This document shows, one piece after another, positions 39,077 through 47,853 of a stretch of 64,000 nt of DNA. Made by a program: the position numbers and the translations under genes. Below the pieces are notes generated by a model. The model saw only the letters and a list, made by a program, of their open reading frames with translations, was not told the origin of the DNA and did not search any database. Origin of the DNA: Sulfuricurvum kujiense DSM 16994 (lineage in GTDB: Bacteria > Campylobacterota > Campylobacteria > Campylobacterales > Sulfurimonadaceae); contig NC_014762.1 of assembly GCF_000183725.1 (NCBI RefSeq), positions 1,488,001 through 1,552,000 of the forward strand, given 5' to 3'. Within the stretch, counting starts at the first letter, position 1. Each line of letters opens with the position of its first letter.

Positions 39077-39348
39077 TTTTGCATATCCGGAGATTGTACT
39101 TTCCCGCAGAGCATCAAAAAGTTTATCATCGCCACCGACGGACGTACACGAAAAAAAAGCCAGAAAACAAGTATATAAAGCTTTCGATTTAAAAACCAGA
39201 CTGCATCCCTTGCGCCACCATTTCTCAGCTCTGTATACATTTGTTATACGGAATTAAAACGATTACTAATTCATTAATGGAACATCCTAATTCATACTGC
39301 TTTAAGAGCTTCTTAACCAGCATTCTTAAGAAATTTTATTGGATGCTT

Positions 39349-40176
39349 TTAGAGCGAAAACGCGTAGATATTCTCAAATTTAATGCTGCGGGGTTCTCCG
39401 TAGCACATATGCAAAAATACCCCTTTTTGCTGAAAATGGTATTTTTCAAAAAGCTCAACCGCTTTTTGATTTCCCAACGGAATATCGGCTATCACTTTTT
39501 TCAGTCCGCGAAAATAAAGAACGCCCTGCATCATTTTCTCCGCTTCTTCCTCAAATCCCTCACGGCATTGCCACGGACCGAGATAAACTCCCCGGGAGTT
39601 GATAACGCTTGAGTGCTGAAAAGAGTTCGGAAGGGCGAATTTAAGCGAACTGTTCCGCTCCATCTCATCGAGCATAAATTCCATTCGGTCTTCTCCGAAC
39701 GTTTCTGCATCAATACGGCGGATTGTGGCATCGAAATTGCCGCTGTCGAGCTCTTTTGCCTGGGCATTGGTAAAACTGAACGGCGGGACTTTCCCGACGT
39801 TTAAATATCGCCCTACTTCCATAACGCTCTTAAAGCCATACCCTTCGAAAAAAGATTTTAGCTGCGGATTGGCATGGAGGTACAGTGAGGGGTGTTCCTC
39901 TTTTAATACTTCCAAAAGCGTTTTAAACAACCGACGTCCGATACCTTGTTTTTGGTGGCTCGGTTTAACCATGAAATATTTGATCATTGCCGATGTCTCA
40001 AACTCGATTGCCATGACCGCACCGACTAAAACGCCCTCCTCATAGGCACCATAGCATAGATGAGGAGCGTGCATCATCATCAATTTGACATGATAGCCGT
40101 CCAACAGCCAGCCTGTCTCTTCGGCGATTTTCGTCAGTTCGGCAACATCAGCGTATTTAAGCCATCCTATAAACAT
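39349..40176 (-). CDS. GNAT acetyltransferase downstream of nifV
   Basis: 275 residues. An N-terminal GNAT domain (1-125, with VKPSHQKQGIGRRLFKTLL as acetyl-CoA loop) is followed by a second C-terminal domain (about 145-270) of the YitH/HolE-like type found in two-domain GNAT proteins. Its start overlaps the end of nifV by 10 bp and has AGGA six bases upstream, so it is the third gene of nifB-nifV-GNAT. The substrate is unknown; homocitrate or a nitrogenase assembly protein is possible but unproven. Confidence 0.8.
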   Translation of the reverse strand: MFIGWLKYADVAELTKIAEETGWLLDGYHVKLMMMHAPHLCYGAYEEGVLVGAVMAIEFETSAMIKYFMVKPSHQKQGIGRRLFKTLLEVLKEEHPSLYLHANPQLKSFFEGYGFKSVMEVGRYLNVGKVPPFSFTNAQAKELDSGNFDATIRRIDAETFGEDRMEFMLDEMERNSSLKFALPNSFQHSSVINSRGVYLGPWQCREGFEEEAEKMMQGVLYFRGLKKVIADIPLGNQKAVELFEKYHFQQKGVFLHMCYGEPRSIKFENIYAFSL

Positions 40177-41282
40177 ACCGCATCCTGATAAAGAGATTTT
40201 AACTCGCCTATTTCCAATACCCGCTTGCGAGACGTAACGATTTCACGAATTTTAGGCAATAAATCTCCTAAAATCGAGTTGTCGGCACTGATCCCCATAC
40301 GAGCCAAATGGTACCGTATCGTTGCACTTCCCGAGTGTTTTCCGATCGGGAACGAACTGGTAAGCCCGACCTCTTTAGCTTCATACGGCTCATACGCATG
40401 CGAATCTTTCATCATTCCGTCGGCATGTATACCGCTCTCATGTGCAAAAATACGTTCCCCGATGATAGGGGCATTAGCAGATAGATTGATATTTGCCGCA
40501 TCAGCGACACTTTGTACGAGACTGCGGAGTAAAAGCGGATCGACAGCTCTGGATTCTCCGTAGAGATGTTTGAGAGACATAAGAATCTGTTCGAACGATG
40601 CATTCCCTGCCCGTTCGCCCAATCCGATGACTGTCGTATTCATACTGATCGCCCCTGCATCGATACCGCTGAGGGCATTGGCATTTGCAAGTCCGAAATC
40701 GTTATGGGTATGCATTTCAATCGGTAAAAGATTAAGGTCACATAACTCTTTTACGGCTTGATATGTTTGCGTCGGCGTCATAACGCCGATCGTATCGCAA
40801 TAACGAAAACGGCCTGCTCCGCATTCACGCCCAAGTTCCATCACATCGCGCATAAAAGACAATTCACCGCGTGAGCTATCTTCACCGCCGATGCAGACGA
40901 AAAGCCCTTCGCGTGTCGCTGCGGTAACGACGCGTTCGAGTTCGTTCAATACTTTGATTTTGCTTCCGCCGAATTTGACCCCGATGAGTAAATCGGAGAT
41001 CGGAATGGAGAGATCGACTGCCTGAACGCCGCATGAAAGCGATGCGTCCAGATCTTCCAATTTCATCCGATTCCAGGTCATCATCCGGGCTTTCAGCCCC
41101 AAATTCAAAAGCTCTTTGATATCTTCGCGCTCTTTGGCACCCATCGCCGCAATACCGATTTCGAGTTCGTCCGCACCGCATGCATCCAGCAGTGTCGCAA
41201 TACGGAGTTTCTCTTCAGTATTGAACGCAACGTAGGGAGCCTGCTCCCCGTCGCGTAAAGTAGTATCGTTGATGAGTGCCAT
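40167..41282 (-). CDS. nifV: Homocitrate synthase NifV
   Basis: About 371 residues. DRE-TIM metallolyase: NDTTLRDGEQAP near the start, the central MHTHNDFGLANANAL metal site, and GERAGNASFEQIL. It condenses acetyl-CoA with 2-oxoglutarate to homocitrate, the organic ligand of FeMo-cofactor. The ATG at 41282 is preferred; a TTG 12 bases upstream is also in frame. It is 77-89 bp from nifB with a structured repeat element between them, and is followed by an overlapping GNAT gene. Confidence 0.93.
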   Translation of the reverse strand: MALINDTTLRDGEQAPYVAFNTEEKLRIATLLDACGADELEIGIAAMGAKEREDIKELLNLGLKARMMTWNRMKLEDLDASLSCGVQAVDLSIPISDLLIGVKFGGSKIKVLNELERVVTAATREGLFVCIGGEDSSRGELSFMRDVMELGRECGAGRFRYCDTIGVMTPTQTYQAVKELCDLNLLPIEMHTHNDFGLANANALSGIDAGAISMNTTVIGLGERAGNASFEQILMSLKHLYGESRAVDPLLLRSLVQSVADAANINLSANAPIIGERIFAHESGIHADGMMKDSHAYEPYEAKEVGLTSSFPIGKHSGSATIRYHLARMGISADNSILGDLLPKIREIVTSRKRVLEIGELKSLYQDAVCL

Positions 41283-41295
41283 ATCCTTTTCCAAT

Positions 41296-41364
41296 CTGCC
41301 CTATAAGGGCAAGTTTTAGTGCCTTAGCGTCGAGCGAAAGCTATTTGGGCTTTGCTCAAATAGC
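41296..41364. repeat. Structured intergenic element, copy 1 (nifB-nifV)
   Basis: Contains a CTGCCCTATAAGGGCAA hairpin (41296-41312), GTGCCTTAGCG (41319-41329) and a second stem GCTATTTG/CAAATAGC (41340-41364). Hairpin and GTGCCTTAGCG recur between nifX and the second ferredoxin gene (62742-62838) and in diverged form after clpX. It is probably a repeat family with RNA-level structure. Confidence 0.6.
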
Positions 41365-41371
41365 GACTAAA

Positions 41372-42787
41372 CTAATTTACTTCCATTTCCTCTGGGAGGT
41401 TGAAATATTTGCGTGTCGCCTTTAGAACCGATGCTTCGATCGGCTGATAGGCATAGCTTTGATCAGCGACGATCCCGGCAGCTGCCAAATCACCTTGCGG
41501 ACATCCTCCGATTTTTGCCGTAAGGATCAGTTTGATATCTTTTAGGCGGTCTAAAATCGGTTGAAGCGGATTCGTACCGTCCGGCCCAGCACAGTATTCT
41601 GCTTCCACTTTACGGTGGTGGATGAATCGGATCCCTTTGTCCCCCGCTTCGTAGATCAAGAACTCACGTACGCTTCCGAAGTGTTGGTTGATCATCCCCT
41701 CGCCCGCCGTCGTTACCGCAACGAGGATCGTATGACCGTCAGAACTGAGTTCTTCTTTCTCTTTGCGAACACGCTCATTGGCTTGATCGAGGAAGAATCG
41801 GAACTCTTCGATTTTCGCCTGAGCCGCCTGACGCGCTTCAAGATCGTATTTGATCTGAAGTTCGTCGAAACTGAGCCCGGCGAATGTATCTTTCGTGAAC
41901 TCCGCTCCGCGGTCTTCTCCGATGAGACCGACCGCATCGGCGCGGCATTGTCGGCAGTGCTGCATCAGTTTCATATCCATGCCGCACGCTTCCTGGACTT
42001 CCATTTGCTGCTGATCGGTTGCACTCGGTACACCGTCTAGGGCAAATCTGGTTCCGAACTCCGGCTCGGATAGGATCGGCATGATATTATGCAAGAAAAC
42101 ACCGATCTCTTTTAGTTTTTTGGAAACTTCCGGGAGATGTTTGTCATTGATGCCGGGGATCAAAACCGAGTTAGCTTTGATCAAAATCCCTTTTTCGACA
42201 CATTTTTTCATCCCCTCTAGCTGACGTTCTAAGAGAATTTGTGCCGCTTCTTTTCCATAAATACGTTTGTTGTTGTAAAAAATCCACGGATAGATTTGAC
42301 TTCCGATCTCTCCGCTCTCATCGACACTGTTGATCGTCACGGTGATGTGATCGATATTGTGTTCAACCATCTCATCGATATAGGTTGCCAGTTCCAAACC
42401 GTTGGTGGAAAGGCACAGTTTCAAATCCGGAGCGAACTGACGAACCAGACCGAATGTTTCAAACGTTTTGCCCGGATTTGCCAACGCATCTCCCGGACCC
42501 GCTATCCCAAGAACACTCATCCGTTGGACTTCACCGCCGACAAGAAGCACTTTTTTAGCCGCTTCTTCCGGTGATAAGCGCTCGGATGTTACGCCGGGAC
42601 GGGATTCGTTAGAACAGTCATACTTACGGTTACAATAATTACATTGAATATTGCACGCCGGTGCAACCGCTACATGGATACGGGCGTAATGGTGATGCGC
42701 CCCCTCTGAATAGCATGGATGATTGTGAATCTTCTCTTTGATGTCATCTGGCATAAAAGCTTCGTTACCGCTTGAGGAACAACTCAT
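41372..42787 (-). CDS. nifB: FeMo-cofactor biosynthesis radical SAM protein NifB
   Basis: 471 residues. The radical SAM motif is CNIQCNYC (about residues 48-55), followed by NESRPGVTSERLSPEEA typical of NifB, then a C-terminal NifX-type domain (about 350-460, with NQHFGSVREFLIYEA) as in the longer NifB class. It makes NifB-co, the precursor of all nitrogenase cofactors, from Fe-S clusters and S-adenosylmethionine. AAGGAG seven bases before the ATG. It heads nifB-nifV-GNAT and has the nif-type motif 75 bp upstream. Confidence 0.97.
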   Translation of the reverse strand: MSCSSSGNEAFMPDDIKEKIHNHPCYSEGAHHHYARIHVAVAPACNIQCNYCNRKYDCSNESRPGVTSERLSPEEAAKKVLLVGGEVQRMSVLGIAGPGDALANPGKTFETFGLVRQFAPDLKLCLSTNGLELATYIDEMVEHNIDHITVTINSVDESGEIGSQIYPWIFYNNKRIYGKEAAQILLERQLEGMKKCVEKGILIKANSVLIPGINDKHLPEVSKKLKEIGVFLHNIMPILSEPEFGTRFALDGVPSATDQQQMEVQEACGMDMKLMQHCRQCRADAVGLIGEDRGAEFTKDTFAGLSFDELQIKYDLEARQAAQAKIEEFRFFLDQANERVRKEKEELSSDGHTILVAVTTAGEGMINQHFGSVREFLIYEAGDKGIRFIHHRKVEAEYCAGPDGTNPLQPILDRLKDIKLILTAKIGGCPQGDLAAAGIVADQSYAYQPIEASVLKATRKYFNLPEEMEVN

Positions 42788-42861
42788 GTTAAACTCCTTA
42801 GTAAAAAATCCAATGATTCAATTGCCTCATCCAGCACGTAACCATTTTCTTAACTTAGTGT

Positions 42862-42879
42862 AATGCAAATGATGTTCTT
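42862..42879 (-). promoter_or_regulatory. nif-type promoter element of nifB
   Basis: AAGAACATCATTTGCATT on the minus strand, 75 bp before the ATG, the longest leader of the eight sites. GACAAATAACG lies 21 bp further upstream. Confidence 0.6.
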
Positions 42880-42957
42880 CGATTTAAAAAGAGGAGTTAG
42901 ACAAATAACGACGTTTTTGTCGTAAAGAGGGAAAATTGTGAAGAAAAACCCGTAGGA

Positions 42958-45744
42958 TTACGGGTGAATAGTCGCAGATGGGACCGAGAAGAAGTATCCT
43001 TGGGAGTAGTCGATACCGAGTTCAACAAGCTTTGCGTAGATCGCTTCATCTTCTACAAATTCGGCAATGGTTGCAATCCCTTTTTTCTGTGCGAAGTGAA
43101 GGATACTCTCAACTGTTAGCAGATGGTCCCTATCATCATTAATATTCTTGATCAGCGATCCGTCTATTTTAATGTAATCGACATCCAGCTTGCTCAGGTA
43201 GCTGAAATTCGAATACCCTGTTCCGAAATCGTCGATCGCAATTTTACAGCCGTAATATTTAACCGTTTTAATGAACTCGATAACTTCGCCGAAATTTTCG
43301 ATCTCTTCGGTTTCAACGATCTCAAATACGAGACGGTTTGCAGCGGATGATTTTTCCAAAGCGTTATACAGGAATGTCCGTGTCTCTTTCGAGATAATGT
43401 CATGCAATGTCAGATTCAAAGAAAAATCATACTCCAACGTTTCGAATACGGCAAATGTTTTTGCGATCATGATTTGCGTCAGTTTATCATAGAGCTTCGA
43501 TTTTTTGGCATGCTCAAGAAACAAAAACGGGCTTACGACCCGTCCCTCATCGTCGATCATACGAATCAGGGCTTCATATTTTGTAATACGGCGGGTTTTA
43601 TTGTCAACGATTCCTTGAAAATAAGGAATGATACGATCCCCTTCGATAGCGGATTGAATCGTATTAACCATCATGATATTATTGTGCGTTTTTTCGCTCA
43701 ACGCCCGGTTATCATTGAAAAAGATTACTTTAGCCCGCTTCTCTTTCGCCTCTTTGAGAGCAATATGAGCTAAATTATAGACTTCCGATTTGGATGCGTG
43801 CGCTACACCGCCGGAAACTTTGACAGAGATATCGTACGTACCGATTTTAAATTTTCGGCTTTCGAGATTATTGACATATCCGACAATATGTTCTTTGAGT
43901 TCATTACTAAACTCATCAAAGCAAATAAAGACAAACTCATCTCCGCTGATACGGTAGAGGTGATGATGCTCGATCAACTCATCGATATTTTTTGCAAATG
44001 CTTTGAGCAAATCATCCCCGGCCGCATATCCGAAATAATCGTTGATATTGGAAAAACGGTCGATGTTTAATACGACCAGCGTCGGCTCTTTCGAACTGTT
44101 TTCCAAATCGGCGAAGAGCGCGGTACGGTTTTTAAATCCGGTGAGTTCATCGGTGAGCTGGCGTTGAATGATCCGCTCTTTCATAATCAAATCGGTAACA
44201 TCCATCCTTGCGGCAATGTATTCGACGATCTGCCCTCTCTCGTCAAAAATCGGGGCGATGACCGATTTGACGTAATACTCTTTGCCCGTTTTTGAAAAGT
44301 TTTTAAACGTATTTTTCCAAACTTTCCCCGCACGGATAGTGTCCCAAAGGTCTTTGAAGATTTCGGGAGAGTTGTCGGGATGACGGACGATATTGTGGTT
44401 TTTTCCCATCAACTCATCACGGGAATATCCCGAGATTTCGCAAAAAGCTTCATTGACGTAGGTTATTATCCCTTTGTCGTCCGTTTTAGAAACAATAGAG
44501 CTCTCATCCAAAACCATTTTATACTGGTCGAGAAAGGTAATGTTTTCATCCAGTTCATGCTGTGTCACATTAATCAAATGGGTAAGCGCTTTGAGCATCG
44601 AATGGCGATATTCGTGTTCGTTTTCATGTTTTTGGAAACGTACGCCCGTTTCGGATTCACTTAATGAAAGAGTCGTCGTCGTGATGTTGAGAAGCTGATT
44701 ATCCGAGGAAGAATGAAAAAATTCGCCGTAGGTAAAAAAGCCTGCCGTCGGAGCGATTTCATTGATCAGCCCGAATTCATAATTGAGCTGTTCCTGCAAA
44801 AAAAGTTTACGCACCGAACATGAATAGATATAGGTTGCTTCCGCAGGTGATGACGCGACATCTTCCTGAACATCGACGGCATGATTGAGTATTTCTTCGA
44901 CATTTCCGATGGCAAAACGGACTTTCTCACCGTTTTGAAAATGTCCGGCATATATGAATCCCCCATCGTTGCTCTGCCCGATGATCGACCTGGCGATACG
45001 AACGCCGTCTTCGATCTTAATAAGGGGAAACTCGATAGCGCTGGCCGGCACCCTCTCAACCGTCTCGGCACTCAGATAGTGGGTATAGAGCTCTTTGACA
45101 GGGAGATTGTCAATTTCGTAAATGACATTTTTGTCCGCTTTGGTTATCGTCATCTCTTTACCGACGGAAGTCCAGTTCAGCGAGTAGGCATTATGTACCT
45201 GCAATACGTCACTATCCAGTACCGCGATAACGATTCCGTCTTCATAGATTGTATTTTTATGGAATATGTACGTACGGGTAAAGGTTAAATCGTCCCCGGC
45301 ATTTCCTCCGGCGATCATTACATCATTTCGAACCGAGGTAAATCCGTTTAAAAAAGACTCGGAGTCATTGATCAACCCCTCGCTAAAGGCTATACATACC
45401 TTTGTACGCGAAGTCAGAATATCCCGCGCCGCACGTTGCCCGTTCTCGAAATCGGATTTTTGAAAATAATAGGTCGATACGTCCGTCGAATCGAAAATCG
45501 AAAAAGAGATGACGATCTGAAAGGAACTCATTTTACCGTCCATGATTTCACCCGCAGTCGTAGAACCGATCAATGAAGCATGGGGAAGGCGTGATACGAG
45601 AGTATCCAGTATCGGCTGAATGAGCGACTTGTACATCACGCCGCTAAAGAGTTGGATAAAAAGCGATCCCGTTTTGGGAATATGTTCTTGAATGAATGCT
45701 TCGAGCTGCTCTAAGTTCTCATATTTATGATTAATTAGACGCAT
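42958..45744 (-). CDS. FIST-PAS-GGDEF-EAL sensor protein
   Basis: About 928 residues, cytoplasmic. FIST N and C sensory domains (about 25-190 and 200-370; IGSTTAGEIMDG is typical), a PAS domain (about 405-510, with GYSRDELMGKNHNIVRHPDNS), GGDEF with the variant SGDEF, and EAL (EALIRM, DDFGTGYSN, KIDGS, QGYFF present). FIST is thought to bind small ligands such as amino acids. Cyclase activity is uncertain because the first Gly is replaced; phosphodiesterase activity is likely. The ATG is chosen because GGGAG lies five bases upstream; a GTG start six bases earlier sits on that site. Confidence 0.88.
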   Translation of the reverse strand: MRLINHKYENLEQLEAFIQEHIPKTGSLFIQLFSGVMYKSLIQPILDTLVSRLPHASLIGSTTAGEIMDGKMSSFQIVISFSIFDSTDVSTYYFQKSDFENGQRAARDILTSRTKVCIAFSEGLINDSESFLNGFTSVRNDVMIAGGNAGDDLTFTRTYIFHKNTIYEDGIVIAVLDSDVLQVHNAYSLNWTSVGKEMTITKADKNVIYEIDNLPVKELYTHYLSAETVERVPASAIEFPLIKIEDGVRIARSIIGQSNDGGFIYAGHFQNGEKVRFAIGNVEEILNHAVDVQEDVASSPAEATYIYSCSVRKLFLQEQLNYEFGLINEIAPTAGFFTYGEFFHSSSDNQLLNITTTTLSLSESETGVRFQKHENEHEYRHSMLKALTHLINVTQHELDENITFLDQYKMVLDESSIVSKTDDKGIITYVNEAFCEISGYSRDELMGKNHNIVRHPDNSPEIFKDLWDTIRAGKVWKNTFKNFSKTGKEYYVKSVIAPIFDERGQIVEYIAARMDVTDLIMKERIIQRQLTDELTGFKNRTALFADLENSSKEPTLVVLNIDRFSNINDYFGYAAGDDLLKAFAKNIDELIEHHHLYRISGDEFVFICFDEFSNELKEHIVGYVNNLESRKFKIGTYDISVKVSGGVAHASKSEVYNLAHIALKEAKEKRAKVIFFNDNRALSEKTHNNIMMVNTIQSAIEGDRIIPYFQGIVDNKTRRITKYEALIRMIDDEGRVVSPFLFLEHAKKSKLYDKLTQIMIAKTFAVFETLEYDFSLNLTLHDIISKETRTFLYNALEKSSAANRLVFEIVETEEIENFGEVIEFIKTVKYYGCKIAIDDFGTGYSNFSYLSKLDVDYIKIDGSLIKNINDDRDHLLTVESILHFAQKKGIATIAEFVEDEAIYAKLVELGIDYSQGYFFSVPSATIHP

Positions 45745-45841
45745 CAACACTCCCTTTTTTTACTTGCCTGTATGTTATTCTATCATTATAAAAGCTAACT
45801 ATTATGTTTTTTATATGCATTTTCGAAACATACTAATAGTG

Positions 45842-45859
45842 CAGAACAAAAAATGCATC
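45842..45859 (+). promoter_or_regulatory. nif-type promoter element before NifX-like gene
   Basis: CAGAACAAAAAATGCATC, 28 bp before the ATG. It matches the nifH site at 11 of the 12 positions outside the N5 spacer, counting TC at the end. Confidence 0.55.
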
Positions 45860-45887
45860 TCTATGCCAAATATAGAGGAGCATGTCG

Positions 45888-46328
45888 ATGATCGTTGCTA
45901 TTCCGCTGGATGCCAAAAAAAATGTTTACCATCACAATCCTTGTGCATGTGCGATGTTTTCTATGTATGAAGTGGTCGGAACCCGCAAGGACATACGATA
46001 CCGTTATCTCGAAACCAAACTCAATCCGTGGGAAAAATATTCCGGAGATATGGTAAAAGACCCGAAAATGATCGCCTGCGAATGCGAAAGTGCTTTAGCT
46101 CAAAGCCCGCATCATATCAGTGAACATTATGCCCTTCTGGAAGTGATCGGAAAGTCCAATGTCCTCATTGTCGATCAATACTGCCTCAACACTCTGTATG
46201 CCATGAAAAATGTGGGCATCAAACTTCATAAAGTTCCCCCTTTTATCAAAACGGCCGTACATGCGATCGAACATTTTGTTATCGGTACCGAAATCGCCGA
46301 ACATCTTCGCTACGTTCACCCCGCATAA
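45888..46328 (+). CDS. NifX/NifB-C-like cofactor-domain protein
   Basis: 146 residues. The fold pattern resembles the dinitrogenase iron-molybdenum cofactor family (MIVAIPLDAKKNVYHHNP ... VLIVDQYCLNTLYAMKNVGIKLH), but with extra Cys: CAC near residue 19 and CEC near residue 67. It could bind FeMo-cofactor precursors. The second ATG is used because GAGGAG is seven bases before it. It heads an operon with the thiol-peroxidase-like, SIR2-like, clpP and clpX genes, behind a nif-type motif. It is divergent from the FIST gene. Confidence 0.7.
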   Translation: MIVAIPLDAKKNVYHHNPCACAMFSMYEVVGTRKDIRYRYLETKLNPWEKYSGDMVKDPKMIACECESALAQSPHHISEHYALLEVIGKSNVLIVDQYCLNTLYAMKNVGIKLHKVPPFIKTAVHAIEHFVIGTEIAEHLRYVHPA

Positions 46329-46385
46329 GGCACGTAAGAACGCTAAATGCAGTGATTGAAGAATAGTTCATCTAAGGAGCCTACC

Positions 46386-46892
46386 GTGCAGATCACCTAT
46401 CAAAATTCTACCCTTTTACTCGAAGATTTGCCGCTGGATGTCGGATACGCATCCGAAAAAGTAAGCCTCAAAAACCGTTCCGGCGAAACCTTCGTTATCG
46501 GCGGACAAAACGGCTCTACTCAGCTCCTCATCAGTGTACCTTTTATCGATAATTCTCTTATCGCTCAGCTCAATGAGCTCAACACCCTCTTCTCCCTCAA
46601 CGCTCTGGGGGGAATCACCAAAGCACTCGTCGTTGCTAACGACAAACAGGAATTGCCCGCATTGGATGAGTGGTTATGCGGGTATGATTATGACGAAGCG
46701 TACGGAGATTATTACGGCGTCCGTCTCTCCAACAAAGAACTGGCTAAATCGCTGTTTATCATCTCAAAAGACGGCGCGGTGTTCTACCATGAGATTTTAG
46801 ACGATCTTGATGCTCCCTTCAGTATCGACAAAGCGCTCTCCAAAATCGTCGCGGCAAACAGCTGCTACACCGGAAAAGGGTGTCACGGGTAA
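46386..46892 (+). CDS. Thiol-peroxidase-like protein without peroxidatic Cys
   Basis: 168 residues from a GTG with AAGGAG six bases upstream; a TTG 30 bases earlier lacks one. The layout follows Tpx/peroxiredoxins: VSLKNRSGETFVIGG, a strand STQLLISVP, then the position where Tpx has its SxDTxxC motif, which here reads SVPFIDNSLIAQLN and has no Cys. The only Cys are near 88 (WLCGY) and in a C-terminal CYTGKGC. It is therefore unlikely to reduce peroxides in the usual way and may be a chaperone or binding protein for the nif system. It lies between the NifX-like and SIR2-like genes. Confidence 0.6.
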   Translation: MQITYQNSTLLLEDLPLDVGYASEKVSLKNRSGETFVIGGQNGSTQLLISVPFIDNSLIAQLNELNTLFSLNALGGITKALVVANDKQELPALDEWLCGYDYDEAYGDYYGVRLSNKELAKSLFIISKDGAVFYHEILDDLDAPFSIDKALSKIVAANSCYTGKGCHG

Positions 46893-46964
46893 CATTTTTG
46901 TCCCGTTTCCCGATTCACAGTATACAATGCAACAAAATAAGACTAATTTACTCCTATTTACGAC

Positions 46965-46982
46965 AAGAACGCAAAATGCAAT
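46965..46982 (+). promoter_or_regulatory. nif-type promoter element before SIR2-like-clpP-clpX
   Basis: AAGAACGCAAAATGCAAT, 29 bp before the SIR2-like ATG. It gives this operon its own nif-type promoter in addition to read-through from the NifX-like gene. Confidence 0.55.
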
Positions 46983-47011
46983 AGTTTAAGAAAGCTCCAA
47001 AAGGGATCACA

Positions 47012-47842
47012 ATGGACACACTAATTGAAACGATAAAGAAAGAGTTACGCAACCAGACCACGATCCCCTACTTCGGTTTGGGTGTGTTTGAAGGGATTAC
47101 GACCAAAGAAGCAGAAGCGGTTCCTCATGACAGCGATTCTCTGATTTTGGCAATGAACGGCGGACGTGCGATGTCGCCTCGACTGATGTTCGAATACTCC
47201 CGCGCCGCCATGCATCTCGAACAGCGCCGAGGGGTAGAGTACATGACTCAGCTGATGAATCATATCTATACCAAGCCGTTCGATCCGACGCCGCTGCATA
47301 AAGCAATCACCGATATGTCGCCGCGCTATATTATCGATACGAACCGTGACACCAAGTTCCAAGAGCTGCTGGCCTACACGCCGCACTGTCTCATCATCGG
47401 AAAATCACGCATCATGGGTGATCTGAACCGATACGAAGTGTACGAATACGATGTCGAAAACCAAAAATACTTTTTGGTAGACGAAGAGGTGCTTGGAACC
47501 GCCGAAAAGATCCTCTTTAAACCGATGGGTTCACCTCTGCCGAATCCGAGCTTCGTCATCTCTGACGCCGACTATGTCGACTGGCTCACCGAAGCGATGG
47601 GAGGATTTGCCGTACCGAAAATCCTCAAAACCTACCGCAAGACCAAAAAGTACCTCTTTTTAGGGACATCGTTCGACCGCGATACCGACCGTATGGTGGC
47701 TAACGAACTGAGCCTCGATCTGGAGGGCGGGTACGTTATCACCGACAAAGAACTGGGCAAAAAAGAGAAGAAGTTCATCGAGAAGCATAACCTCGAAGTG
47801 ATCCCGATGTCACTTCCTGAATTCATCAAAGCATTTATCTAA
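47012..47842 (+). CDS. SIR2-like protein, catalytic His absent
   Basis: 276 residues resembling the SIR2_2 family: nucleotide-binding start IPYFGLGVF, later PRYIIDTNRD (family consensus IITTNYD), then a segment KPMGSP at the place of the family KLHGS, so the catalytic His is replaced by Met. The C-terminus FVISDADYVDWL ... YLFLGTSFDRD fits SIR2_2. NAD hydrolysis or deacylation is thus unlikely; NAD-binding or a scaffold role is possible. AAGGG six bases before the ATG. It is followed by clpP after 11 bp. This is not an antiviral SIR2 context: the neighbours are nif and Clp genes. Confidence 0.65.
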   Translation: MDTLIETIKKELRNQTTIPYFGLGVFEGITTKEAEAVPHDSDSLILAMNGGRAMSPRLMFEYSRAAMHLEQRRGVEYMTQLMNHIYTKPFDPTPLHKAITDMSPRYIIDTNRDTKFQELLAYTPHCLIIGKSRIMGDLNRYEVYEYDVENQKYFLVDEEVLGTAEKILFKPMGSPLPNPSFVISDADYVDWLTEAMGGFAVPKILKTYRKTKKYLFLGTSFDRDTDRMVANELSLDLEGGYVITDKELGKKEKKFIEKHNLEVIPMSLPEFIKAFI

Positions 47843-47853
47843 AGGAGCCGCTT

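Noticed and set aside
41561-42040. Antisense frame opposite nifB
   Set aside because: Shadow of conserved nifB coding sequence; no start signals.
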